Shown here in pieces: positions 35,281 to 44,062 of a DNA stretch of 64,000 nucleotides. Below the pieces are notes generated by a model, which did not search any database, was not told where the DNA came from, and saw nothing but the letters and a program-made list of their open reading frames with translations. The first letter of the stretch is position 1, and each line of letters begins with the position of its first letter. The DNA is from DASRAJ01 sp035638255 (GTDB taxonomy: Bacteria > Bacteroidota > Bacteroidia > Chitinophagales > UBA10324). The stretch lies in NCBI GenBank assembly GCA_035638255.1, contig DASRAJ010000151.1:1-64000 (forward strand), read 5' to 3'. A program made the position numbers and the translations under genes.

Positions 35281-35658
35281 TTACCAGATTCTATTGACAC
35301 CGTAAAGATCGAATGCAGAATCGGAACTAATGATCGAAATATTTTCTGAAAGACATTGAGCTGCCAACATCCTATCGAAAGGATCACGATGCTTATAGTA
35401 GGGAAGTTTATGAAGCAGGTTCAAGGCCGCATCACTGATTTGAATGTAGTTATAACCCTGGCGATGAAAGAGATTTTGAAATGGGACTTTTAAAGGTAAT
35501 TTTCCTATGCTGTTCTTAATAGCAATTTCCCACATTGAAGCTACACTAATAAGACGATCAGTATCGTAACTCTCGAAGACAGACTTTGAAGCGCTCGTCA
35601 GTTTTTTTTCCCCGTTGATATACCACAGGTAAACTTGTGTATCTATGATCACTTTCAT
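35281..35658 (-). CDS. VapC-like PIN-domain ribonuclease toxin
   Basis: 125 aa. Catalytic acids are visible: Asp6 in MKVIIDTQVYLW, Glu in SVASMWEIAIKNSIGKL, and Asp residues in HRDPFDRMLAAQ and IISSDSAFD. This is the DPFDRMLAAQ subtype common in cyanobacteria and Bacteroidota. It overlaps the antitoxin stop by ATGA, a standard type II toxin-antitoxin layout. Apparently intact, unlike the two other PIN genes in the window. Confidence 0.92.
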   Translation of the reverse strand: MKVIIDTQVYLWYINGEKKLTSASKSVFESYDTDRLISVASMWEIAIKNSIGKLPLKVPFQNLFHRQGYNYIQISDAALNLLHKLPYYKHRDPFDRMLAAQCLSENISIISSDSAFDLYGVNRIW

Positions 35659-35858
35659 TCTGTGTACTCCTTGAAGTCATCGAGTGGCTCATTAAAATCG
35701 TCCGGTACGGTGATCATTCCTTTGAACTCTCCAAAGATTGGCAACTTAGATTGAACTGAGGCCGACTGAATCAATTTTTCAACTTCCTTCAATAATTCCT
35801 CATCGTTTGAGCGAAGAATCTTTTCAACTAATTCTTTTTTCTTTTCTTCCAAAAGCAT
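35655..35858 (-). CDS. DUF2281-like antitoxin
   Basis: 67 aa from the ATG at 35856-35858, chosen because the longer frame to 35948 runs into the mtaB coding region. MLLEEKKKELVEKILRSNDEELLKEVEKLI is an N-terminal helix, and the end GEFKGMITVPDDFNEPLDDFKEY is the toxin-binding tail typical of DUF2281 antitoxins. ATGA coupling to the PIN toxin. It starts 19 nt after the mtaB stop on the same strand. Confidence 0.88.
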   Translation of the reverse strand: MLLEEKKKELVEKILRSNDEELLKEVEKLIQSASVQSKLPIFGEFKGMITVPDDFNEPLDDFKEYTE

Positions 35859-35877
35859 GATTGAAATTTTTTCAAAG

Positions 35878-37257
35878 TTAAAAAACTGCAGCGACATGCG
35901 ACAGCGATAATTCCTTAGTGCGGTGCAATTCACCGAGAATGAAATCACCGTTCAGCTGCCTCAACAAAACTTGTTTAATTTTTCCCCTTAAATGTTTTTG
36001 TGTAGAAATTTCCACTTTAATATAATTATCAGAAAGCCCTTCCTGCATTCCATCCTTGTTTGGTAATTCAAACAAAACTTTTCTTATTGTTCCAAGGTGC
36101 AGCTCATAAAAAGCTCTTTGTTTTTTTTCAGAAAGAATCCTCAACATCTTATTTCGCTCATGACGAATTTCTTTCTGAACAACGTTTCCTAAATGAATTG
36201 CTTCCGTGCTGTCGCGTTCTGAATATGTGAACACGTGCAGGTAACTGATATCAAGTTCATTGAGGAAATTGTAGGTTTCCAGAAATTCTTTTTCATCCTC
36301 TCCCGGAAAGCCAGCAATCACATCAGCACCAATACAACAATGCGGCATCACAGATTTTATTTTTTCTACACGATCAGTGTAAAGTTTCGAGAGGTATCTT
36401 CTCTTCATCAGCTTCAAAATTTTATCAGAACCGGATTGAAGAGGAATGTGGAAGTGCGGCATGAAGCGCTTTGACTGTGCCACAAATTCGATGATCTCAT
36501 CTCTCAGGAGATTCGGCTCAATGGAGGAGATGCGAAAACGTTCGATGCCCTCCACCTCGTCGAGTGCTTGTATCAGATCGAAAAATGTTTCATCCCGGTT
36601 TCCATTCTGCCTGTCCCGGCTTTCCCGGGATAAACCAAAGTCGCCAATATTTACCCCCGTGAGAACAATTTCTTTGATTCCTGATTCCGAAAGAAGATTT
36701 GCCTGTTCAACAACATGAGCAATGGTATCGCTGCGGCTTCTTCCCCTGGCCAGAGGAATCGTGCAGTAGGTGCAGTTGTAGTCACACCCGTCCTGCACTT
36801 TCAAAAATGCGCGGGTTCTTTCTCCGAAGGAATAACTGCTCTCGAAGAAATTCACTTCGCTCACATCGCATGAGTAGACAGTGGCTTTTTCTGACAGAAG
36901 TTTTTTTTGAGGAAGAGTCTTCAGATGGTCAGCAATGCGGAATTTTTCTTTTGCGCCGAGCACCAAATCAACTCCTTCTATCGAAGCAATTTCTTCAGGC
37001 TTCAATTGCGCATAACATCCAACAACCACGACTTGAGCTATTGGTGAAAAGCGAAGCGCTTTGCGAATAATGCTTCTGCATTCCTTGTCTGCATTTTCAG
37101 TGACGGAACAAGTATTGATGACATATACATCAGCAGCATCTTCAAACTTCACTTTCCTGAAACCTTCTGCCTCCAGCATACGGCTGATGGAAGAACTTTC
37201 TGCAAAATTTAACTTGCAGCCAAGGGTGTGAAATGCAATAGTTTTTTCGGTGATCAC
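35878..37257 (-). CDS. mtaB: tRNA t6A37 methylthiotransferase MtaB
   Basis: 459 aa. Adds the methylthio group to t6A37 of tRNA. N-terminal UPF0004 domain with CysI in HTLGCKLNFAES and others in INTCSVTENADKECRS and VVVGCYAQL; radical-SAM motif C-x3-C-x2-C in VQDGCDYNCTYCTIP; TRAM-like end. GTG at 37255-37257 gives the expected VITEKTIAFHTLGC start; the ATG at 37287 would add ten residues. A palindrome in frame at 36614-36630 encodes LSRESRDRQ between NIGDFG and the DLIQAL helix, where homologs vary. Confidence 0.93.
   Translation of the reverse strand: MITEKTIAFHTLGCKLNFAESSSISRMLEAEGFRKVKFEDAADVYVINTCSVTENADKECRSIIRKALRFSPIAQVVVVGCYAQLKPEEIASIEGVDLVLGAKEKFRIADHLKTLPQKKLLSEKATVYSCDVSEVNFFESSYSFGERTRAFLKVQDGCDYNCTYCTIPLARGRSRSDTIAHVVEQANLLSESGIKEIVLTGVNIGDFGLSRESRDRQNGNRDETFFDLIQALDEVEGIERFRISSIEPNLLRDEIIEFVAQSKRFMPHFHIPLQSGSDKILKLMKRRYLSKLYTDRVEKIKSVMPHCCIGADVIAGFPGEDEKEFLETYNFLNELDISYLHVFTYSERDSTEAIHLGNVVQKEIRHERNKMLRILSEKKQRAFYELHLGTIRKVLFELPNKDGMQEGLSDNYIKVEISTQKHLRGKIKQVLLRQLNGDFILGELHRTKELSLSHVAAVF
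36614..36630. repeat. In-frame palindromic element inside mtaB
   Basis: TCCCGG (36614-36619), CTTTC, CCGGGA (36625-36630). It encodes SRESRD in the MtaB frame. It resembles the TCCCGAT/ATCGGGA elements seen elsewhere, with GG in place of GAT. Confidence 0.55.
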
Positions 37258-37525
37258 TCTGTAAAAGTAGAAAAGAAAACCCCGCAAATTTTTGCTTGTG
37301 CGCTTTATTTAGAGTACGAACCATTTTTGAAATGAAAAAAAAAGAGATGACGTTACTAAAACGAGGCTGACACGAAGTGTATTAGCGTCATTGTAAAGAA
37401 AGCTCTTACTCGCTGAGTTCTGCCGGACAATTCGAGCGTATGGTTGGTATGATAGCGTATGGTTGGTATGATGAAGTTCCCTGTGAATGAAGCTCGGAAG
37501 GTATCTAAATTAAGTTTCAGAAAGA

Positions 37526-37557
37526 TTTGAAAGTACGGAAATCTCACTTTATCTTTG
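37526..37557 (+). promoter_or_regulatory. Promoter of the GbsR-DCC operon (TTTG-N20-TATCTTTG)
   Basis: TTTG at 37526-37529 and TATCTTTG at 37550-37557 match the Bacteroidota -33 and -7 consensus with a 20-nt spacer. The -7 box ends 4 nt before the ATG at 37562, so transcription should start at or next to the start codon. Confidence 0.75.
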
Positions 37558-37561
37558 CTGC

Positions 37562-38068
37562 ATGAACCTCAAAGAAGCAAGAGCACGATTCATTCAGGCA
37601 TGGGGAACGCTTGGTTCCAACTGGGGCATCAACCGCACGATGACGCAGGTACATGCGTTGCTCCTGATTTCGCCGGAGCCGCTTTCAGCAGAGGAAATTA
37701 TGGAAGAGCTGAACATTTCAAGGGGGAATGCCAACATGAATTTGCGTGAGCTGATGAAGTGGGGACTCGTAAAGAAGGAATTGAAAACAGGAGAACGTAG
37801 AGAATATTTTTTTGCGGAGAAGGACATCTACAAGGCATTTCGCCTGATCGTGAAGGAAAGGAGAAGGCGTGAGCTGGAACCCATTTTTGAAGTGCTCGAC
37901 GAGTTGAGTCGCTATGAAGGCGATTCGAAAAACAAGGATGTTAAAGCATTCACGAACATGCTTGATCAGATTCATGATTTTGCGCACAAAGCAGATCATG
38001 CCCTCGAAGTGGTGATCAAATCTGATGAGAACTGGTTTGCCAATACGTTGCTTAAGCTTTTGCGGTAA
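37562..38068 (+). CDS. GbsR/MarR-family transcriptional regulator
   Basis: 168 aa winged-helix protein. The start MNLKEARARFIQAWGTLGSNWGINRTMTQVHALLL is the standard GbsR-type N-terminus; the recognition region is LSAEEIMEELNISRGNANMNLRELMKWGLVKKE, and the wing GERREYFFAEKDI follows. Relatives respond to small molecules or envelope signals. It is the first gene of a five-gene operon and probably regulates it. The promoter implies a leaderless mRNA. Confidence 0.9.
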   Translation: MNLKEARARFIQAWGTLGSNWGINRTMTQVHALLLISPEPLSAEEIMEELNISRGNANMNLRELMKWGLVKKELKTGERREYFFAEKDIYKAFRLIVKERRRRELEPIFEVLDELSRYEGDSKNKDVKAFTNMLDQIHDFAHKADHALEVVIKSDENWFANTLLKLLR

Positions 38069-38147
38069 ATTTTTTTTCAGCTTAAGTTTCAGAATATATT
38101 GAAAATACAGAAGGAATAAATTCAATGAACTCTAAAATCAAAACATC

Positions 38148-38522
38148 ATGAACTACCACATTCTCACGTATATCACATACCTGGCTCTGAGTATTTTTCT
38201 CACCATCTGGGTTGGGAGAACTCTTTTTAAAAATGGCAGACCTTTTCTTCTCGACATCTTTCATGGTGATACGGTGCTCGCAGACTCGGTGAACAAGTTG
38301 CTTCTCGTTGGATTTTACCTCATCAACATTGGTTATGCGGTGATTACTCTGCAGATTCTTTCATCCATTAGTAATTCACAAGAGATGATTGAGATGCTTA
38401 GCAAAAAGGTGGGAGCAATCATTCTGATTCTTGGCGGGATGCACTTCTTCAATCTTTACATCCTCTACAAGCTTCGCAAAAGAGCGAAACGCCATTTTGT
38501 TCCTGCTACAAATGCTGAATAG
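38148..38522 (+). CDS. Small integral membrane protein of unknown function
   Basis: 124 aa with three hydrophobic segments (about residues 6-25, 50-72 and 86-108) and a basic C-terminus (YKLRKRAKRHF). No known family identified. It lies 79 nt after the regulator gene and 2 nt before the DCC gene, so it is an operon member; genes like it are often next to DCC proteins in Bacteroidota, though that is from memory of the group. Confidence 0.75.
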   Translation: MNYHILTYITYLALSIFLTIWVGRTLFKNGRPFLLDIFHGDTVLADSVNKLLLVGFYLINIGYAVITLQILSSISNSQEMIEMLSKKVGAIILILGGMHFFNLYILYKLRKRAKRHFVPATNAE

Positions 38523-38524
38523 AA

Positions 38525-39376
38525 ATGAAAACGTCACATCAATTTGCAATCGTGTATGATGATCAATGCCCCTTGTGCGTGGCATATACTAATTTGTTTG
38601 TGAAATGGAAGTGGATTCAACCGGCAGACAGAATTTCATTTTCGGAATTCGAAAAAAAAAGCTGGACTGAAAACATTGATCTGAACCGGGCAAGGAATGA
38701 AATTCCGATCGTTGAACTGCAGAGCGGAAATATTTTTTATGGCGTGGAAGGGCTTACAAAAATTTTATCGCAGCGGTTTCCGGTCATAGAGAGAATCACG
38801 CATCTTTTATTTATTCGATGGTTTATTACCCGTCTCTACAAATTGATTTCTTTTAACAGAAGGATTGTAATTCCTGCAAAATCATGCCGCTCAAAATTTG
38901 ATTGTGCACCGGATTTCAATTTGAAGTATCGTTTAGTATTCATGGTTCTTTCAGCCATCATTGCAACCGTCATCACTTTTCTGTTTGGCGTTTCTACTCA
39001 TCAAGTGCTCTCAGATAGCATCCCGCAAAGCGGGTTTTATTTTCTGTTGATTGCCGGAAGCGGCTGGGTACTGCAATTTCTTTTTTCATTTCTTCTGAGA
39101 GAGAAACAATTTGATTACCTGAGTCATCTTTCTGCAGTCATGCTGATCGGGGTTTTGGTTTTGCTTCCTTCTATCACAATTAATTTTTTAACAGGAAGAA
39201 TAATCACCGCAACTACGATCATCACACTTTGCATCAGCGGCGGGATTATGCTATGGCAACTTGTGTGGCGGGTTCGTTTACTTGGAATTTCGAAAGGATG
39301 GATTGTTGCATGGTTGATTAATCTCTACGGTGGCGCCATCTTCTGGATTTCCTTCCTTCAACTTTTTAAAAGATGA
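38525..39376 (+). CDS. DCC-family (DUF393) thiol oxidoreductase-like protein with membrane domain
   Basis: 283 aa. The N-terminal DUF393 domain has the hallmark YDDQCPLCVAYTNLF with Cys15 and Cys18, and VVELQ/GVEGLTKIL. From about residue 135 on, four to five membrane helices follow. The CxxC thioredoxin-like site suggests a redox role; no substrate is known. It overlaps the DUF2071 gene by ATGA. The fusion of DCC with a membrane domain is seen in other Bacteroidota. Confidence 0.85.
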   Translation: MKTSHQFAIVYDDQCPLCVAYTNLFVKWKWIQPADRISFSEFEKKSWTENIDLNRARNEIPIVELQSGNIFYGVEGLTKILSQRFPVIERITHLLFIRWFITRLYKLISFNRRIVIPAKSCRSKFDCAPDFNLKYRLVFMVLSAIIATVITFLFGVSTHQVLSDSIPQSGFYFLLIAGSGWVLQFLFSFLLREKQFDYLSHLSAVMLIGVLVLLPSITINFLTGRIITATTIITLCISGGIMLWQLVWRVRLLGISKGWIVAWLINLYGGAIFWISFLQLFKR

Positions 39377-40059
39377 ATTTCCTCAAACAACTTCCAATCA
39401 GTTTTAAAGGTGAATTGCATCACATTCAGCTCGTTAATTTCTCCGTGGATGCAGGGGAGATGGCAGCTTTTATTCCGAAGGAAATTAAAATACGACTAAT
39501 CAATGACAGGGCAATGATCTCAATGGTAAATGTCGAATTGAAGAGGATGCATCCAACTTTTCTTCCTTCATGGATGCAATTCAATTATCGTCACGTGGCA
39601 TTTCGGTTGTTGGTGGATGATTCAAACCTGAGCGATGGAAAATGCAAGGGCGTTTTCTTCTTTCGCTCCTTCACGAACATGCCATTAATAGTTTTTGGAG
39701 GCAAGGTGATTTCGGATTACAACTTAGAACATGCTTCCTTTCATCCGGAAGGAAATTGCTTCTCAATGAAGAAGAAAGAATCTTTTTTGTCCTATGAAGT
39801 CAACGATAAACTGCCACCACCTGAACTTCCAGGGTTGAAAGAAACCATCGGCACCATTGACAGAGCGTATTCTGTACTCAATGGAAAGTTGCGGATGATT
39901 CAGATTCAGCGGGAGAAATGGCCGATAGAAGCCGTGCATTGCTCAAAGTTTGAGGCAAATTTTTTCAGGTCAGCGCAATTGGAAGGAGTTTTCATTGTGA
40001 AGGAACCCATCTACTATCATTGGCTGCCGCCACAGTTTATCAATCAAAAAATGCAATGA
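39373..40059 (+). CDS. DUF2071 protein
   Basis: 228 aa without signal or membrane segments. ISFKGELHHIQLVNFSVDAGEMAAFIPKEIKIRL and later FFFRSFTNMPLIVFGGKVISDYNLEHASF correspond to DUF2071, an acetoacetate decarboxylase-like fold of unknown activity. It ends IYYHWLPPQFINQKMQ. Overlaps by four bases with genes on both sides. Confidence 0.82.
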   Translation: MNFLKQLPISFKGELHHIQLVNFSVDAGEMAAFIPKEIKIRLINDRAMISMVNVELKRMHPTFLPSWMQFNYRHVAFRLLVDDSNLSDGKCKGVFFFRSFTNMPLIVFGGKVISDYNLEHASFHPEGNCFSMKKKESFLSYEVNDKLPPPELPGLKETIGTIDRAYSVLNGKLRMIQIQREKWPIEAVHCSKFEANFFRSAQLEGVFIVKEPIYYHWLPPQFINQKMQ

Positions 40060-40526
40060 GCAAGATTGAATTGATCACTCACATTCATGCCCCGATTCAG
40101 CGCTGCTTTGATCTTTCGAGAAGCATTGATCTGCATCTTCATTCCACCTCGCATACAGGTGAGCGGGTGATTGCCGGAAGAACTTCGGGACTGATCGGTA
40201 TGAGTGAAACCGTCACATGGCGTGCAAAGCATTTCGGAAGTTACCGGCGTCTGACAGTGAAAATCATTGCATTCAACTCACCTTCTTATTTTGAAGACGT
40301 AATGATAAATGGCGATTTCAAATTCATGCAACACCGTCATTATTTTATTGAGCAGGGGGACGATACTATCATGAAAGACTTCTTCGAGTTTGAATCGCCA
40401 TTCGGTTTCGTCGGAGAAATTGCTGAAAGGCTTTTCCTTAAAAATTATCTGATGAAGCTGCTGCGGGAAAGAAATGAGGTCATCAGGCAGGTTGCTGAAT
40501 CAAATCAATGGCAGAAATTTCTTTGA
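40056..40526 (+). CDS. SRPBCC-family (START-like) protein
   Basis: 156 aa from the ATG at 40056 that overlaps the DUF2071 stop; the earlier ATG at 40020 lies inside that gene. SKIELITHIHAPIQRCFDLSRSIDLH is the typical first strand and helix, TSGLIGMSETVTWRAKHFG follows, and the end has FGFVGEIAERLFLKNYLMKLLRERN. Such domains bind hydrophobic ligands; often annotated as cyclase-like or SulA-like. Last gene of the operon; the next promoter starts at 40522. Confidence 0.88.
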   Translation: MSKIELITHIHAPIQRCFDLSRSIDLHLHSTSHTGERVIAGRTSGLIGMSETVTWRAKHFGSYRRLTVKIIAFNSPSYFEDVMINGDFKFMQHRHYFIEQGDDTIMKDFFEFESPFGFVGEIAERLFLKNYLMKLLRERNEVIRQVAESNQWQKFL

Positions 40527-40553
40527 TATAATGTCCTCTGGGGGTTACTTTTG
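40522..40553 (+). promoter_or_regulatory. Promoter of the Gfo/Idh/MocA gene (TTTG-N20-TACTTTTG)
   Basis: TTTG at 40522-40525 and TACTTTTG at 40546-40553, spacer 20 nt, match the consensus fully. The -33 box overlaps the stop codon of the SRPBCC gene. The expected transcription start is about 40559, giving a leader of about 20 nt. Confidence 0.78.
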
Positions 40554-40579
40554 CGCCTCTTTTCTTCGAAGCAAAGCAG

Positions 40580-41554
40580 ATGATACGAATTGGAGTATTA
40601 GGAACAGGTCATCTCGGCAAAATTCATCTCAAGCTAATTCGTGAAATCAGGGACTACGAACTTGTTGGATTTTATGATCCGAATGATGAGAATGCGCTGC
40701 ATGCAGAACGCGAGTTTGGCGTGAAGCGCTTCACAGAAATTGAGAGCCTGATTGATGCGGTAGATGCCGTCGATATAGTGACGAATACACTTTCGCATTA
40801 TGATTGTGCAGTTGCAGCCATTAAAAAATCGAAACACGTCTTTATTGAAAAGCCGCTTGCGAACTCTCTTGAGGAAGCAAAGGAATTGGTAAAGCTTGCA
40901 GGAGAAACAAAAGTTAAAGGCATGGTTGGTCACGTGGAACGATTCAATCCTGCATTCCTTGCGATTAAGCCTTACGTGATCAACCCGATGTTTATTGAAA
41001 CGCATCGCCTCGCTCAATTTAATCCGCGGGGTACAGATGTTCCCGTAGTACTTGATTTGATGATTCATGACATTGATATCATCCTGAATGTTGTGAAATC
41101 ACCCGTGAAGAAAATAAGTGCGAGTGGTGTGTCTGTGATTTCTTCTTCACCCGATATTGCAAATGCAAGAATCGAGTTTGATAATGGATGTGTTGCGAAT
41201 ATTACAGCAAGCAGGATTTCTTTGAAGCAAATGCGCAAGATGAGGTTGTTTCAGAAAGACGGATACATTAGCATTGATTTCCTGGATAAGAAAACCGAGA
41301 TCATTCGCCTCTCTGACAAACGTGACTCTGCAAATCCTTTCGCATTGGAACTGAACACCGGTACCGAATCCCGATGGATCAATTTTGAGCGACCGGATGT
41401 GATGCCGGTCAACTCCATCAAAATGGAACTCGAATTATTTCATGATGCCATTGCAAAGAATGAAGAGCCGGCAGTGACCTTGAATGATGGATTCAACGCC
41501 ATGAGCATCGCTCACCAGATTATGGAAAAAATAGAAAAACAAAATGCCCCATAA
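40580..41554 (+). CDS. Gfo/Idh/MocA-family oxidoreductase
   Basis: 324 aa. Rossmann motif GVLGTGHLGKIHLKLI at residues 5-20, then HVFIEKPLANSLEEA with the conserved EKP, and VGHVERFNPAF. The C-terminal domain has DLMIHDIDIILNVV with the catalytic-type His/Asp. Such enzymes oxidise or reduce sugars and nucleotide sugars; with envelope-sugar genes downstream it may act on a nucleotide sugar, but that is inference. It has its own promoter. Confidence 0.88.
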   Translation: MIRIGVLGTGHLGKIHLKLIREIRDYELVGFYDPNDENALHAEREFGVKRFTEIESLIDAVDAVDIVTNTLSHYDCAVAAIKKSKHVFIEKPLANSLEEAKELVKLAGETKVKGMVGHVERFNPAFLAIKPYVINPMFIETHRLAQFNPRGTDVPVVLDLMIHDIDIILNVVKSPVKKISASGVSVISSSPDIANARIEFDNGCVANITASRISLKQMRKMRLFQKDGYISIDFLDKKTEIIRLSDKRDSANPFALELNTGTESRWINFERPDVMPVNSIKMELELFHDAIAKNEEPAVTLNDGFNAMSIAHQIMEKIEKQNAP

Positions 41555-41627
41555 GCCCGCATTTCTCTTCTTGAAAATTCTCAGAAAATTTCTTTTTGGT
41601 TAACATAATAATAACAAAAGAAGTCCG

Positions 41628-42515
41628 TTGTCTCAGGTTCAGCATAAAAAGCGAGTATTGAAAATTTCTAATCTCATCTTGAAATTATTTATTGCGGGCT
41701 GTTTTATCTCCGTCATCTATTCCTGCGACGTTATCAATCCTTCAGAGGGAGTTCCCGCCTATCTTCAGATAGACACTTTTAGTTTCTCAGTATTGCCGGA
41801 TGAGGGAACCGCTTCCACTAAAATTACTGACGTATGGGTGTACGATGAGAGCACGATTGTGGGAGCTTATGAAATGCCAAAGACCTTTCCGGTTCTTGAC
41901 TCCGGTTCCACACAAATGATTTTCGCCGGTGGCATCTGGGACAACGGAATTTCGGAGACGCGCGTGCCGTATCCATTTTATTTTCCTGACACCGTTACGC
42001 TGAACCTTGAGTCCGGAAAAATTTTACCCTTCACGCCTCATTTCTCTTATCGTCCTTCAACCAAGTTTTATTTCATTGAAGATTTTGAAGCGGGAAACCT
42101 TTTCAACCAACTCGACGGAGACACCAACATGATTCGCACCACGGATGCTGCAGATGTTTTTGAAGGCGTTGGTGGGGGAGTTATTTATCTTGATCACAAT
42201 CATTCCTTTTATCAGGGAAGAACGTCGGGAAGCTATGCCTTGCCGAAAGGACAACCGGTTTACTTGGAAATGAATTACAAATGTGATCAATCATTTCAGG
42301 TTGGGTTGTTTGGTATTCAAAATGCAATCAATGTTTTCTATTACAAATGGACAATTAACCCGAAAGATTTTTGGAACAAAATTTATCTCAACATGGGGAA
42401 TGATGTGACTTCATTGCAAGCAGACACCTATCAGATTTTGATTAAGGCGGTTTTTGACAGCACACGCACAGACTCGCACATTTACCTCGACAATATCAAA
42501 TTAGTGAGCTTTTGA
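41628..42515 (+). CDS. Lipoprotein of unknown function
   Basis: 295 aa from TTG 41628, or 285 from TTG 41658; no ATG lies before the signal. Lipobox SVIYSC. The mature part is beta-rich; FYFIEDFEAGNLFNQL and IYLDNIKLVSF near the end resemble the strands of a carbohydrate-binding-like jelly roll. It overlaps or abuts the sugar transferase gene and is probably expressed with it. Family not recognised. Confidence 0.75.
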   Translation: MSQVQHKKRVLKISNLILKLFIAGCFISVIYSCDVINPSEGVPAYLQIDTFSFSVLPDEGTASTKITDVWVYDESTIVGAYEMPKTFPVLDSGSTQMIFAGGIWDNGISETRVPYPFYFPDTVTLNLESGKILPFTPHFSYRPSTKFYFIEDFEAGNLFNQLDGDTNMIRTTDAADVFEGVGGGVIYLDHNHSFYQGRTSGSYALPKGQPVYLEMNYKCDQSFQVGLFGIQNAINVFYYKWTINPKDFWNKIYLNMGNDVTSLQADTYQILIKAVFDSTRTDSHIYLDNIKLVSF

Positions 42516-42520
42516 AATTC

Positions 42521-44017
42521 ATGAACGGCAAAAGAATACGCTCGGGCATTGCAGCATACGTGATCGCAGATTATGTGAGCGCGCTGTGCTCGTGGGCGAT
42601 GTTCTTTACGCTTAGAAAACTTTTTATTGATAAAGTTCCTGTTGAAGCATTTCCCGCTTTTCTCAATGACGCACGTTTTGTCCAGGGATTAATAGTGATT
42701 CCCTATGGCTGGTTACTGATGTACTATTTGACCGGAACCTACACCAACATTTATTTGAAGTCGCGTGTAAATGAAATCAGCAGAACATTTTTCGTCACGC
42801 TAACAGGCGTACTCATTTTGTTCTTTACTGTACTGATTGATGATCGAATTCACGGGTATCAGGATTACTATGAAGCGATTTCGATTTTATTGGTCGTGCA
42901 TTTTGGTTTCACAATAGCCGGAAGAATTTTAGTGCTGAATACGGCGAAGATCAGAATGAAACACGGGGTGGTTTTCTTCCCCACCATTTTCATTGGAGGG
43001 AATAAGCGCGCCGTGGAAGCTTTCAATGAAATTAATGGAAAAGGAAAGGCAGAAGGTTACAAGTTCATCGGGTTTATTGATACCAATGGTGAGAATAATA
43101 ATGGACATGGACATCATCATGAAGTTGTTAACGGAAATGGAAATGGAAACGGCAATGGGAATGGGAATGGAAATAGCTTAAGCAAGCACATGCCGAAGCT
43201 GGGTTCGATGTTAGAACTTGAAAGTATCATCCGCGGCAATCACGTGAAGCAGGTGGTCGTTGCCATTGAATCATCAGAGCACCACCAGCTTCGCGAAATT
43301 CTCAATCAGATAGCTGACCGGAATGTGATCATCAAGATTGTTCCGGACATGTATGATATTCTCTCCGGTTCAGTGAAAATGAATCACCTGCTTGGCGCTT
43401 CCTTCATTGAAATTTACCCGGAGCTAATGGCAAAATGGCAATATATTATGAAACGCTCTATTGATATTCTTGTTTCTGCCCTGGTTCTTGTTCTTCTCTC
43501 ACCGCTGTATCTGTTTGTTGCAATCAGGGTGAAACTCTCTTCGCCGGGCCCGATTTTTTATTCGCAGGACCGGGTGGGTTTGCACGGCAAGCTATTTAAG
43601 ATTTACAAGTTCAGAAGCATGATCGTAAATGCTGAGACCAATGGTCCGCAACTTTCATCGCATGTTGATGCACGCATCACACAGTGGGGGAAGGTGATGC
43701 GCAAATGGCGGCTCGATGAGCTTCCTCAATTCATGAATGTTCTTCGCGGAGAAATGTCACTCGTAGGTCCGCGACCGGAGCGGAAATATTATATTGATCA
43801 GATCCTCAACGTCACTTCCGATTACAAGCATCTTCATCGTGTAAAGCCGGGTATCACTTCGCTGGGCATGGTGAAGTTCGGATATGCAGAAAATATTCAG
43901 CAGATGATTCAGCGAATGAAATATGATCTTCTTTACATCGAGAATATGTCACTGATGATGGATATAAAGATTCTGCTCTATACCTTTAGCACGATTGTGC
44001 AGGGAAGAGGAAAGTAA
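42521..44017 (+). CDS. Polyprenyl-phosphate sugar-1-phosphate transferase (WcaJ/WbaP type)
   Basis: 498 aa from ATG 42521. Four N-terminal membrane helices, a Rossmann-like central domain (FIGGNKRAVEAFNEI), and the C-terminal catalytic domain: KRSIDILVSALVLVLLSPLYL, GPIFYSQDRVGLHGKLFKIYKFRSM, and RLDELPQFMNVLRGEMSLVGPRPE. It starts exopolysaccharide or O-antigen repeat synthesis by loading sugar-phosphate onto undecaprenyl phosphate. An unusual spacer at about residues 191-222 (NGENNNGHGHHHEVV then (NG)x7) is encoded by hexanucleotide repeats at 43133-43175. Confidence 0.92.
   Translation: MNGKRIRSGIAAYVIADYVSALCSWAMFFTLRKLFIDKVPVEAFPAFLNDARFVQGLIVIPYGWLLMYYLTGTYTNIYLKSRVNEISRTFFVTLTGVLILFFTVLIDDRIHGYQDYYEAISILLVVHFGFTIAGRILVLNTAKIRMKHGVVFFPTIFIGGNKRAVEAFNEINGKGKAEGYKFIGFIDTNGENNNGHGHHHEVVNGNGNGNGNGNGNGNSLSKHMPKLGSMLELESIIRGNHVKQVVVAIESSEHHQLREILNQIADRNVIIKIVPDMYDILSGSVKMNHLLGASFIEIYPELMAKWQYIMKRSIDILVSALVLVLLSPLYLFVAIRVKLSSPGPIFYSQDRVGLHGKLFKIYKFRSMIVNAETNGPQLSSHVDARITQWGKVMRKWRLDELPQFMNVLRGEMSLVGPRPERKYYIDQILNVTSDYKHLHRVKPGITSLGMVKFGYAENIQQMIQRMKYDLLYIENMSLMMDIKILLYTFSTIVQGRGK
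43133..43175. repeat. GGAAAT/GGGAAT hexanucleotide repeat inside the sugar transferase gene
   Basis: Seven copies of GG(A/C/G)AATG-type hexamers encode (Asn-Gly)n. Because the unit is 6 bp, slippage changes length by two residues without frameshift. Confidence 0.85.
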
Positions 44018-44062
44018 AATCCAATTAAAGACCTGGTATTTAGTGACGCTGAAAAATATTTC

